64,000 nucleotides of DNA from an uncultured Pseudomonadota bacterium (GTDB taxonomy: Bacteria > Pseudomonadota > Alphaproteobacteria > RF32 > CAG-239): assembly GCA_949286215.1 (NCBI GenBank), contig CASDYX010000005.1, positions 1 through 64,000 of the forward strand, written 5' to 3'. The position numbers and the translations under genes are program-made. The notes beneath the pieces are model-generated. The model was not told the origin of the DNA. It was given only the letters and a program-made list of their open reading frames with translations, and did no database searches. This document shows positions 44,696 through 52,975 of this stretch, piece by piece (positions within the stretch are counted from its first letter, which is position 1; the number at the start of each line of letters is the position of its first letter).

Positions 44696-44698
44696 CAC

Positions 44699-44728
44699 AA
44701 AAGAAAACCCCGATTGGGGCTTTCTTTT
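44699..44728. terminator. Bidirectional terminator of ldh and the LOG gene
   Basis: AAAAGAAA-A-CCCC, loop GATT, GGGG-C-TTTCTTTT forms a long stem with one mismatch and A/T runs at both sides. It overlaps the stop codon of the LOG gene. Confidence 0.75.
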
Positions 44729-45686
44729 ATTTGGATTGTTTGTTGGCTTTTTTGCGCTTTTTCAAATTGGTCAGCTTATCACTAACAATGGAGGTATCAC
44801 GACCGGTTTTGGCTAAGCGGTCATACATACGCTCAATTTCTTTTTCCAGATAAGCGGTTTCTATCTCATTGGCAAGCTCTTGTCTTTCATCATTGGTGCC
44901 GTGATGAATTATTTGATTCATATTGGCAATGATATCTTCAACGTGAACTGAGCTATCGGTTTTCTTTTTTAAGAAATAAGGCAATTCATAAATCAACTGA
45001 CGGGTTGAAGAATATACCTCTGCCGTGGTTTTGCCTTTTTGATAACGCAACTTCAAAAGACGGAAGACAACACTCAGTTCTTCACTATTATCAACAATAA
45101 TGAACGGCATCGGATCGGCAAAGCCTTTCAGAGAGATGGACTTAAGGTATTCTACCAAATGGTGGAAATAGCCATCAATATTAAACAAAATAAAGGGTTT
45201 TACCGGTAAAAATCCATCTTGCATGGCAACACAGTCATAAGCTAATTCATCCAACGTACCCACACCGCCGGGAGCAAAGACGACAAAGTCAGCATTGAGG
45301 AGTTTTTGTTTGCGCTCTTCTAGTGTCTTGGCTAAAATGACATCTTCAATTTGACCGATAATGGCGTCATCATGCGGATAAAGAGCATAATATTCTTGTG
45401 TGGTAATGCCTTGGATTGGGCTGGCTTTGCTCTTCTTTTTGTTCCATCCATCCAAAACACCTCTGGCAACTGCTCCCATAATACCAGAATTAGACAAGCC
45501 AAAGTCTAATTTGAAATCCAGCTTTATGATTTGGCGTCCCAAATTATAGGCTTCTTCTACATATATAGGGTCATTTCCGGGGCGATTTCCTCCGGCAACA
45601 AATACTCTTAAGCCTTCTTGCCGGTTTTCTTCGGCAAAGGAGCTGACAACTTCATCTATTTTTCCATTTTCGGTCATCGTCTTCAT
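44727..45686 (-). CDS. LOG family protein with C-terminal extension
   Basis: 319 aa. The Rossmann-like LOG fold has an N-terminal VFVAGGNRPGND, GLSNSGIMGAVARGVLDG and the signature PGGVGTLDE (about 139-147). LOG proteins cleave cytokinin or other nucleoside monophosphates to base and ribose phosphate. Family members are usually around 190 residues; this one carries about 110 extra C-terminal residues, helical and ending in a lysine-rich tail (KKRKKANKQSK). The extension is unrecognised. It is 12 bases downstream of tgt on the same strand, a likely operon. Confidence 0.78.
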   Translation of the reverse strand: MKTMTENGKIDEVVSSFAEENRQEGLRVFVAGGNRPGNDPIYVEEAYNLGRQIIKLDFKLDFGLSNSGIMGAVARGVLDGWNKKKSKASPIQGITTQEYYALYPHDDAIIGQIEDVILAKTLEERKQKLLNADFVVFAPGGVGTLDELAYDCVAMQDGFLPVKPFILFNIDGYFHHLVEYLKSISLKGFADPMPFIIVDNSEELSVVFRLLKLRYQKGKTTAEVYSSTRQLIYELPYFLKKKTDSSVHVEDIIANMNQIIHHGTNDERQELANEIETAYLEKEIERMYDRLAKTGRDTSIVSDKLTNLKKRKKANKQSK

Positions 45687-45698
45687 CTTTCATTAGGG

Positions 45699-46910
<1,212 letters not shown>

Positions 46911-46991
46911 TTATTCTATATAAAAATTTATTGACTCTTATACATTTTTTTACAAAACTAGACAAAACAACTAATCTTATGAGAGAGTCCT

Positions 46992-48389
46992 ATGAAATTT
47001 TTTTCAAACAATACATTAGGTGATGAGACTATTTCTTTTGCCTCAAATCCTGCAGAAAATCAGCAACCGAAAACCATTATTCTTTATCCGCCCGAGGCTT
47101 TTACCGATGAACGCTTCGAAGAAGTTATTGCCAAAAAAACTTTAGAAAATATGACTGATGAACAATTTCTAAAAATCTTTAACCAACAGAAAGATGGGGT
47201 TGATTTAGAAAAAATCGTTCCTGATGCCGTTAATAATGATGTATTTGTAAAATTTGCCAATAAATCTTTAGATAATACAATGCAAGAAGTCATTAACTAT
47301 GCATTGGATGGCAAAAAAGATATCAGTTACAGCCTGTTATTTCAAATCTGCGATTTTACGGCTGAAGAACAACAATATATTGCTTTGAACAAAACGGCTG
47401 AGCAAATTAAGGAAGCCTTACCTGAATTTATGGAATTGCGTTTTACTAACCTGCCTTATTTGACTCATTTAGTAAGCTTTATTGAACATGCTGACAAAAT
47501 TCATCAAGGGAGAGAAAGAGGAACTATCGGCTTGCCAATGATGGAAGCGCAACAACTCTATCAGGAATCTCAAGCTTATGAGAGCATCTTAAAACCCGCT
47601 CAGAAAGCCAAAATGTATTATTTGCAATCCGAAGTTTTTCGCAAATCTAATGTTATGCCTAACTCTTACGGAGAAGGTCCGGCTTGTGAAAGCGAATTGC
47701 AATGCTTGCTCAAAGCTTTGGTCAATAGTGATGACTTGAAAATTGTAACTTGTTGTCATGACCGCTTAAAAAGCCAAGCTAAAAATGTAAATAGCCAAAT
47801 CTTTAGAGAGAATACAAATAATATTATTGCGGCATATAAACGTGTTTTAACAAAAACAAAAGCACCTGATGAGAAATACAGAGCAAATAAAAAATTGGCT
47901 TCTCTTTATTGGGATAAGACCGAGACTAAACAACTCTCTAAAAATTTAGACCCTAAAGACAAAGCTAATTTGAGATGGAGTGCTTATTATTTGAAACAAG
48001 CTTATGAAAATGCACCTAAAAATAACTGCATCTCTACCTTAAACGATATGCTCAAAATTTATCGCTTATTGAATAATCCGCAAATGATTTTCAACATCAA
48101 AAAAGAAAGATTGAATTATTTGCCGGTACAAGACAAAATTAATGCATCAATTGATTTGGCTGCAGAAATGCCTGAGAAGTTCGCCCCCAAAGACCTTGAA
48201 GACATTTGGACTTCTTTGAAAAAAGCAAAAATTACTGATGAGAGTAAATATATTCTGGGGCAAAAATATATTGAGTTTTTGCCGAAAATCACAAAAGACA
48301 AAGAATATATTAATCGTATCGAACAAGATTTTCACCAAACAAGCACTAACACTCTTTTGGTGTTGAACAGAAAGAAAAAGAGTCGGTAG
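46992..48389 (+). CDS. Hypothetical 465-aa helical protein
   Basis: A soluble, helical protein without signal peptide. The N-terminal 70 residues are acidic (PPEAFTDERFEEVIAKKTL). Residues 190-440 show TPR-like helical pairs (YYLKQAYENAPKNNCISTL; DMLKIYRLLNNPQMIFNI), and the C-terminus is basic (NRKKKSR). No family is recognised. A weak GAGAG ribosome site precedes the ATG. GACAAAAC 24 bases before the start recalls the TGACAAAA/AGACAAAA words ahead of the three large unknown genes. It ends in a strong terminator. Confidence 0.62.
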   Translation: MKFFSNNTLGDETISFASNPAENQQPKTIILYPPEAFTDERFEEVIAKKTLENMTDEQFLKIFNQQKDGVDLEKIVPDAVNNDVFVKFANKSLDNTMQEVINYALDGKKDISYSLLFQICDFTAEEQQYIALNKTAEQIKEALPEFMELRFTNLPYLTHLVSFIEHADKIHQGRERGTIGLPMMEAQQLYQESQAYESILKPAQKAKMYYLQSEVFRKSNVMPNSYGEGPACESELQCLLKALVNSDDLKIVTCCHDRLKSQAKNVNSQIFRENTNNIIAAYKRVLTKTKAPDEKYRANKKLASLYWDKTETKQLSKNLDPKDKANLRWSAYYLKQAYENAPKNNCISTLNDMLKIYRLLNNPQMIFNIKKERLNYLPVQDKINASIDLAAEMPEKFAPKDLEDIWTSLKKAKITDESKYILGQKYIEFLPKITKDKEYINRIEQDFHQTSTNTLLVLNRKKKSR

Positions 48390-48394
48390 TTATC

Positions 48395-48429
48395 AAAAAA
48401 AATGGTCTGAAATTCAGACCATTTTTTTT
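48395..48429. terminator. Bidirectional terminator
   Basis: A long perfect stem, AAAAAAAATGGTCTGA with its complement and only a 2-base centre, lies between the 465-aa gene and the convergent fba. Confidence 0.85.
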
Positions 48430-48447
48430 GACTTTATCCTTGCTGGA

Positions 48448-49497
48448 TTAAATTTCTCCGTCAGCGTAACGTTTTGCCATTACAGACATCGGAATAGCTT
48501 TAATCTTATCAGCATGACCGGCAGCACCAAATGCAATATAGCGAGCTTCACATACTTTTTGCATTTCTTCAATAGCCGGTTTGAGGTATTTACGAGGATC
48601 AAACTCTTTCGGATTTTCGGCAAAGAGTTTACGAATCGCACCGGTGATAGCCATACGGCAGTCAGTATCAACGTTTACTTTGCGAACACCGGATTTAATA
48701 CCACGAACAATTTCTTCTACCGGAACGCCATAAGTTTGAGGAATTGCACCGCCATAAGCATTGATTAAATCTTGCAACTCTTGCGGAACGGAAGAAGAAC
48801 CATGCATAACCATGTGGGTGTTCGGCAATTTCTTGTGAATTTTTTCAATAACGTCGATTGCCAAAATTTCACCATCCGGTTTACGAGTAAATTTATAAGC
48901 ACCGTGAGATGTACCAACGGCAACAGCTAAAGCATCCAACTTGGTTTCTTCAACAAAGCGAGCGGCTTCATCCGGGTCGGTAACAAGGCGTTTTTTATCA
49001 ATAACACCTTCAGCGCCGTGACCATCTTCTTTATCGCCTTTACCGGTTTCCAATGAGCCGATAACGCCTAATTCACCTTCAACAGAAGCGCCGACAGCAT
49101 GTGCTCTGGCAACAACTTCTTTAGTAACATTAACGTTATATTCAAAAGAAGAAGGGGTTTTACCGTCAGCTTCAAGAGAACCATCCATCATAACTGAAGA
49201 ATAGCCGTTAACAATGGCTGATTGGCAAATGTTTACAGATGAACCATGGTCTTGGTGCAAACAAATCGGAAGTTCAGGGAACATTTCGATTCCGGCAGCA
49301 ACCATGTGACGAATCATCGGATCGCCGGCAAATTTACGAGCACCGGTTGAAGTTTGCAAAATAACCGGAGCGTTTACTTTTTTTGCAGCTTGCAAAACAG
49401 CGATAATTTGCTCCATATCATTAATGTTAAAAGCCGGAACACCGTAGTTGTTTTCGGCAGCATGGTCAAGAATTTGACGCATAGTAACTAAAGGCAT
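48448..49497 (-). CDS. fba: Fructose-bisphosphate aldolase, class II
   Basis: 349 aa from the ATG at 49497, which has AAGGAGAAACTA before it; the frame is open to 49560. The zinc-dependent aldolase of glycolysis and gluconeogenesis. The metal-binding His pair is in CLHQDHGSS, the acid loop in VMMDGSL, further ligands in VEGELGVIGSLETG and MVMHGSSSVP, and phosphate binding in KVNVDTDCRMA. The long form with the KGDKEDGHGAEG insertion matches aldolases of other alphaproteobacteria. It stands alone with its own promoter and terminator. Confidence 0.93.
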   Translation of the reverse strand: MPLVTMRQILDHAAENNYGVPAFNINDMEQIIAVLQAAKKVNAPVILQTSTGARKFAGDPMIRHMVAAGIEMFPELPICLHQDHGSSVNICQSAIVNGYSSVMMDGSLEADGKTPSSFEYNVNVTKEVVARAHAVGASVEGELGVIGSLETGKGDKEDGHGAEGVIDKKRLVTDPDEAARFVEETKLDALAVAVGTSHGAYKFTRKPDGEILAIDVIEKIHKKLPNTHMVMHGSSSVPQELQDLINAYGGAIPQTYGVPVEEIVRGIKSGVRKVNVDTDCRMAITGAIRKLFAENPKEFDPRKYLKPAIEEMQKVCEARYIAFGAAGHADKIKAIPMSVMAKRYADGEI

Positions 49498-49532
49498 TAG
49501 TTTCTCCTTATTTGTAGTTATATCTGGAGGTG

Positions 49533-49560
49533 AATATATACTTTTAACCAAGTTTTGCAA
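49533..49560 (-). promoter_or_regulatory. Putative fba promoter
   Basis: On the minus strand TTGCAA (49560-49555) and TATATT (49538-49533) are 16 bases apart, about 36 bases before the fba ATG. Confidence 0.35.
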
Positions 49561-49591
49561 GTTTTTTTAGCATTTTTGCAATATCTTGCAT

Positions 49592-49618
49592 AAAAAAAGC
49601 CTCCGAAACGGAGGCTTT
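49592..49618 (-). terminator. Terminator of the 134-aa gene
   Basis: A perfect 10-bp stem AAAGCCTCCG / CGGAGGCTTT with loop AAA, followed on the minus strand by seven T residues. Confidence 0.85.
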
Positions 49619-49639
49619 AGTTCATTGGACTTATTTCAG

Positions 49640-50044
49640 TTAGTGAATGCTCGTACTTTCTTTTGGCTCTTCACCTAAGGTGATGGTGTTGCCATCGTAG
49701 TGATAGCGATTTCCGAGACACGAGAAGTTATCACCGGGCATAATTTCTTCCAGCGAACTCTCAGCTTTCTTAATGCTGCGGACACGGAATTTTTCCGTTT
49801 TACCACTGCATTTTACGTAAATGTAAAACATTTCCGGCTCAGCTCCAATGATGTTTTTGTATTCAAATACAAAACAAACACCACCGACTTTATTGCGGTA
49901 ATCCGGGGTTCGATAAACATTAGCAAGATAATGTATCTCTTTGTTCTTTTTGTTTACCAGTTCTGCATTCAGATGCATGCCACTCAAATACTCTTTTGCC
50001 ACTTTTAGGGCTTCTTGCGCCGACTTAATTTTAAGTTTGTCCAT
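49640..50044 (-). CDS. Hypothetical 134-aa protein
   Basis: A soluble protein with a helical N-terminus (KIKSAQEALKVAKEYLSG) and beta-rich remainder (EIHYLANVYRTPDYRNKVGGV, MFYIYVKCSGKTEKFRVRSIKK; each shown in part). No family is recognised. There is no Shine-Dalgarno sequence before the ATG (leader CCCAAAAAACAAGTAAGTT), like the small genes at 25.0-25.8 and 51.7-52.7 kb and unlike neighbouring housekeeping genes. It is a single-gene unit with a strong terminator. TTGACA lies about 85 bases upstream. Confidence 0.6.
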   Translation of the reverse strand: MDKLKIKSAQEALKVAKEYLSGMHLNAELVNKKNKEIHYLANVYRTPDYRNKVGGVCFVFEYKNIIGAEPEMFYIYVKCSGKTEKFRVRSIKKAESSLEEIMPGDNFSCLGNRYHYDGNTITLGEEPKESTSIH

Positions 50045-50226
50045 AACTTACTTGTTTTTTGGGTTTAACAATAATTTATAAAAAATCGCATTAGGTTTTC
50101 AAGTAAACTTCTTTTATAAAATTTTGTCAATATTTTATTTATGGCTTTTGCTTGAAATCAAATAAAATGTGTGGATTTTTAGTTTGCTCTGAGCTATCCT
50201 AATAAAAAACATTCAGGAGAAAAATT

Positions 50227-50862
50227 ATGGTTAAAATTGCGCCGAGCATTCTTTCCGCTGATTTTGCTAACCTCAAAAATGAAATTGTTGCCTTAGAAAA
50301 AGCTGGGGCTGATATGATTCATATTGATGTGATGGATGGACATTATGTGCCGAATTTGACTTTCGGATCGGCTATTGTCAGAGTTATTAGGGACTTAACA
50401 AATCTGCCGTTAGATGTTCACTTGATGGTAGAAAAACCGGAAACAATGATTCATTGGTTTACTCAAGCCGGTGCTGACATTTTAACTGTTCATGCAGAGG
50501 CTTGCAAACATTTAGATGCAACTCTTAACTCAATTAAAGAACAGGGTTGCAAAGCCGGCGTTTCGCTTAATCCGGCGACAAGTGAGAATGTTTTGACCTA
50601 TGTTTTGGATAAAGTTGACCAAGTTTTGGTGATGAGTGTTAATCCCGGTTTTGGCGGACAAGTCTTTATTCCTGAACAATTGCAAAAAATCGCTCGCATA
50701 AAATCTTTAATCGGAAACAGAAATATCCAAATAGAAGTTGACGGAGGGATTAATCCTTTGACCGCGGCTGAGTGTGTGGCTGCGGGTGCGGATATTTTGG
50801 TGGCGGGAACTTCCGTTTTTGCCAGCAAGGATTACCGCAAAAACATTGACGCTTTAAGGTAA
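50227..50862 (+). CDS. rpe: Ribulose-phosphate 3-epimerase
   Basis: 211 aa, TIM barrel interconverting ribulose-5-phosphate and xylulose-5-phosphate. The start KIAPSILSADF, metal site MIHIDVMDGHYVPNLTFG, DVHLMVEKPE, the catalytic loop MSVNPGFGGQ and phosphate site VDGGINPLTA are all present. CAGGAGAAAAATT precedes the ATG. PhoB follows after 54 bases on the same strand. With tkt it makes the non-oxidative pentose phosphate branch. Confidence 0.95.
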   Translation: MVKIAPSILSADFANLKNEIVALEKAGADMIHIDVMDGHYVPNLTFGSAIVRVIRDLTNLPLDVHLMVEKPETMIHWFTQAGADILTVHAEACKHLDATLNSIKEQGCKAGVSLNPATSENVLTYVLDKVDQVLVMSVNPGFGGQVFIPEQLQKIARIKSLIGNRNIQIEVDGGINPLTAAECVAAGADILVAGTSVFASKDYRKNIDALR

Positions 50863-50916
50863 TTTTAACCCTAAAAGCCTTATAATTTTCTCAAATTTAT
50901 AGTAAGGAGATGGGCT

Positions 50917-51618
50917 ATGGCGCCGGTTGTTATGGTTGTTGAAGATGAAGAAGCATTAGGCTTGCTCTTGAAATACAACCTTGAAAAAGAAGGATATGAA
51001 GTTGTAATTGAAACCAGAGGAAATAAAGCTCTGGCTGATGTGGAGAAATATGCTCCTTCGGTGATTTTACTGGACTGGATGTTACCTGAAATTTCGGGCG
51101 TGGAAATTTGCAAGCTCATTCGCAGCAAGCCGGATATTAAAAATATTCCAATCATTATGCTGACCGCCAAAGGTGAAGAAGAAGACAAAATTAAAGGTTT
51201 GAGCGCCGGTGCAGATGACTATGTGACCAAACCCTTCTCTATTCCCGAACTTATGGCCAGAGTTAAGGCTAACTTAAGACGAGCTCCAGAAATCAGCACA
51301 ACAAAAGAATTGGTGTTTGAAGATATTCGTATGGATTTGGTGGAGAAAAAAGTCTTTAGAGGAGAAAATTACATTCACCTCGGGCCTACCGAATTTCGTT
51401 TACTCAAAATGTTGATGGAAACTCCGGGAAAAGTTTTCTCTCGCGAAGTGTTGCTCAAAACCGTTTGGGGGGACAATATTTATGTTGAGTCCCGCACAGT
51501 GGATGTTCACATCAGACGGCTTAGAAAGTCTTTGAACGATTTTGGTCCGGACTATATCAGAACCGTTCGCGCAACAGGGTACTCTATTGACATTAACCCT
51601 GTCGGTGACAGCGAATAA
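50917..51618 (+). CDS. phoB: PhoB-type response regulator
   Basis: 233 aa. The receiver domain has the acidic pair E9-D10, phospho-acceptor D53 (LLDWMLPE), LTAK and VTKPF. The OmpR-type winged-helix domain begins near 135, with a recognition helix at RTVDVHIRRLRKSL. The sequence is closest in feel to PhoB, the phosphate-starvation activator. No PhoR, PhoU or Pst gene adjoins it, so its kinase must be elsewhere or different. AAGGAGATGGGCT precedes the ATG. It closes with a terminator. Response regulator is firm; PhoB is likely. Confidence 0.82.
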   Translation: MAPVVMVVEDEEALGLLLKYNLEKEGYEVVIETRGNKALADVEKYAPSVILLDWMLPEISGVEICKLIRSKPDIKNIPIIMLTAKGEEEDKIKGLSAGADDYVTKPFSIPELMARVKANLRRAPEISTTKELVFEDIRMDLVEKKVFRGENYIHLGPTEFRLLKMLMETPGKVFSREVLLKTVWGDNIYVESRTVDVHIRRLRKSLNDFGPDYIRTVRATGYSIDINPVGDSE

Positions 51619-51640
51619 TGGGCTTTTTGATTAATTTTGA

Positions 51641-51668
51641 AAACTCTTCTTTAGGGAAGAGTTTTTTT
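51641..51668 (+). terminator. Terminator of phoB
   Basis: A 9-bp stem AAACTCTTC / GAAGAGTTT with a 6-base loop is followed by a T run. Confidence 0.8.
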
Positions 51669-51714
51669 ATTTGCATTTTATTTTTTTAAGAGTTATACCG
51701 TTTCCCCTAAAGGC

Positions 51715-51731
51715 TATTTTTATGTTTAACT
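51715..51731 (+). promoter_or_regulatory. Shared upstream word TATTTTTATGTTTAACT
   Basis: This 17-base word ends 14 bases before the 124-aa lipoprotein gene. It matches the words at 24994 and 52206. The stretch AATTATTTGAG or similar that joins it to the ATG is also shared with the gene at 52238. Confidence 0.5.
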
Positions 51732-51745
51732 AAATATTATTTGAG

Positions 51746-52120
51746 ATGAAAAAAGTAATGTTAACCGCTTTGGTTTTTGTGAGCCTTTTATGTGGCTGCT
51801 CATCCAATCAGAAAAATTCTGAAAAGCCAAACAATGTGTGTGTTAAACTGTTGCAGTTTAAATCTGACAGCTTGGTTATTTATTTTGAGAAAATTTATTC
51901 TCAAGATTCAATTGCCTTGGAAGTTAGAAAAGTTCCTATCTCTAATACTAATGCTTTATGCGCATATGGTATTGTCGCAGAAGATATGGACTTGATTAAA
52001 CGACAAATTGATGCTGCTGCAGACAGTCTGAAGATGACTTTTCGGGTACAGTTAATGTATCATTACCCCGATGAGGATTTAACGGAAACCACAAAATTGC
52101 GATTTGATATCGCGCGTTAG
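51746..52120 (+). CDS. Small predicted lipoprotein (124 aa)
   Basis: A type II signal peptide (MKKVMLTALVFVSLLCGC) with lipobox LLCGC and a polar linker SSNQKNSEK. The mature part (about 100 residues) has alternating beta segments and ends LRFDIAR; no family is recognised. The ATG lacks a Shine-Dalgarno sequence (ATTATTTGAG). The gene is followed by its own hairpin, then by a second SD-less lipoprotein gene with the same upstream word. The two proteins are not obviously homologous in the mature part. Confidence 0.6.
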   Translation: MKKVMLTALVFVSLLCGCSSNQKNSEKPNNVCVKLLQFKSDSLVIYFEKIYSQDSIALEVRKVPISNTNALCAYGIVAEDMDLIKRQIDAAADSLKMTFRVQLMYHYPDEDLTETTKLRFDIAR

Positions 52121-52134
52121 TTACTTTAAGCCAG

Positions 52135-52174
52135 AAGACCTGCCTCGGCTGAAATTCAGCCGGCGGTCTTTTTA
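52135..52174 (+). terminator. Terminator of the 124-aa lipoprotein gene
   Basis: AAGACC ... GGTCTT encloses GCC-GGCTG / CAGCC-GGC, a long GC-rich stem, followed by five T residues. Confidence 0.75.
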
Positions 52175-52205
52175 GATTTAATTTCAATATCGGAAGATAT
52201 AAATC

Positions 52206-52222
52206 AATTTTTATGTTTAACT
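52206..52222 (+). promoter_or_regulatory. Shared upstream word AATTTTTATGTTTAACT
   Basis: Third copy of the recurrent word, ending 15 bases before the 155-aa lipoprotein gene. From TTTTTATG to the ATG this leader and that of 51746 are nearly identical. Confidence 0.5.
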
Positions 52223-52237
52223 CTAAATTTATTTGAG

Positions 52238-52705
52238 ATGAAAAATTTGATTATTATTGTTCTTGTTGCTATTGCTCTGGTAGCTAGTTTGTTTGCTTGT
52301 CAAAAAGACACAAAAGCAAAAGTTGATGTCAATACTTGTGAAAACAGTGTCATTACAGAGATTAATGTAGATAGTCTGCAAGGCACTCTTATTCCTGTTC
52401 AGTTAGACTGGAATGAACGCGTTTTGGCCTCATTTATTGCAGATGACCATACTTGCGAATTGCTGGTCGGCTATATTACTCCAAAATATAGTGCGATTGC
52501 CAATTTTGCTCATCGGAAAATTATTGTATTCGGAAAATCCGGGCATTGGGATAGAAAGCTGCAGTCTGCTTTCAATTTTGATGACGGAAAAAGAGCTAAT
52601 CTGGTTCCCGCTTATCCGGCAAACACAGTGTCTCCTTTACCGAAAAAGCCTGTGCATGATGAGCCCCTTAAAACAGCTAAAGAGTTACCCTTAAGAACAA
52701 AATAA
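52238..52705 (+). CDS. Small predicted lipoprotein (155 aa)
   Basis: A type II signal peptide (MKNLIIIVLVAIALVASLFAC) with lipobox SLFAC. The mature region has two cysteines, a segment RVLASFIADDHTCELLVGYI and a proline-rich end (SPLPKKPVHDEP). No family is recognised. There is no Shine-Dalgarno sequence (TTTATTTGAG before the ATG). It follows the other SD-less lipoprotein gene and ends in a strong hairpin. Confidence 0.6.
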   Translation: MKNLIIIVLVAIALVASLFACQKDTKAKVDVNTCENSVITEINVDSLQGTLIPVQLDWNERVLASFIADDHTCELLVGYITPKYSAIANFAHRKIIVFGKSGHWDRKLQSAFNFDDGKRANLVPAYPANTVSPLPKKPVHDEPLKTAKELPLRTK

Positions 52706-52720
52706 CTCGACAAAGCAATG

Positions 52721-52756
52721 AAAAAAGGTCTGATAATGTTTATCAGACCTTTTTTT
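52721..52756 (+). terminator. Terminator of the 155-aa lipoprotein gene
   Basis: AAAAAAGGTCTGATAA pairs with TTATCAGACCTTTTTT around a 3-base loop; seven T residues end it. Confidence 0.85.
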
Positions 52757-52784
52757 CGACTTCCGCAGAAGCCGAGGGGTCGAA
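52755..52784. other. Nested inverted repeat in non-coding DNA
   Basis: TTCGAC and GTCGAA enclose CTTC-CGCA-GAAG. The structure lies in the 215-base gap between the lipoprotein gene and the transketolase terminator, where no gene is supported. It may be part of a small RNA or a remnant; nothing more can be said. Confidence 0.25.
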
Positions 52785-52931
52785 ACACTGCAAACCTTCT
52801 ATTATTTGGAGTTAACTATGATTTGCTTTGGTTTCGAAATGTTTTAATTACAATTCTGCGATTCTCTGTTTTAAATTTTGTCTTATACTGCAACTTTTCT
52901 TTAAATTTGTCAATAGAAGTGTTGTTCAATT

Positions 52932-52960
52932 AAAAAAGGGCTTTCCTTTTAGAAAGCCCT
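52932..52960 (-). terminator. Terminator of transketolase
   Basis: A perfect 9-bp stem AGGGCTTTC / GAAAGCCCT, followed on the minus strand by six T residues, lies 15 bases after the tkt stop. Confidence 0.8.
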
Positions 52961-52975
52961 CTTCTTTTAGAGTTT

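Noticed and set aside
52718..52933. 71-codon frame after the lipoprotein terminator
   Set aside because: It begins inside the terminator stem and its composition is that of translated non-coding AT-rich DNA.
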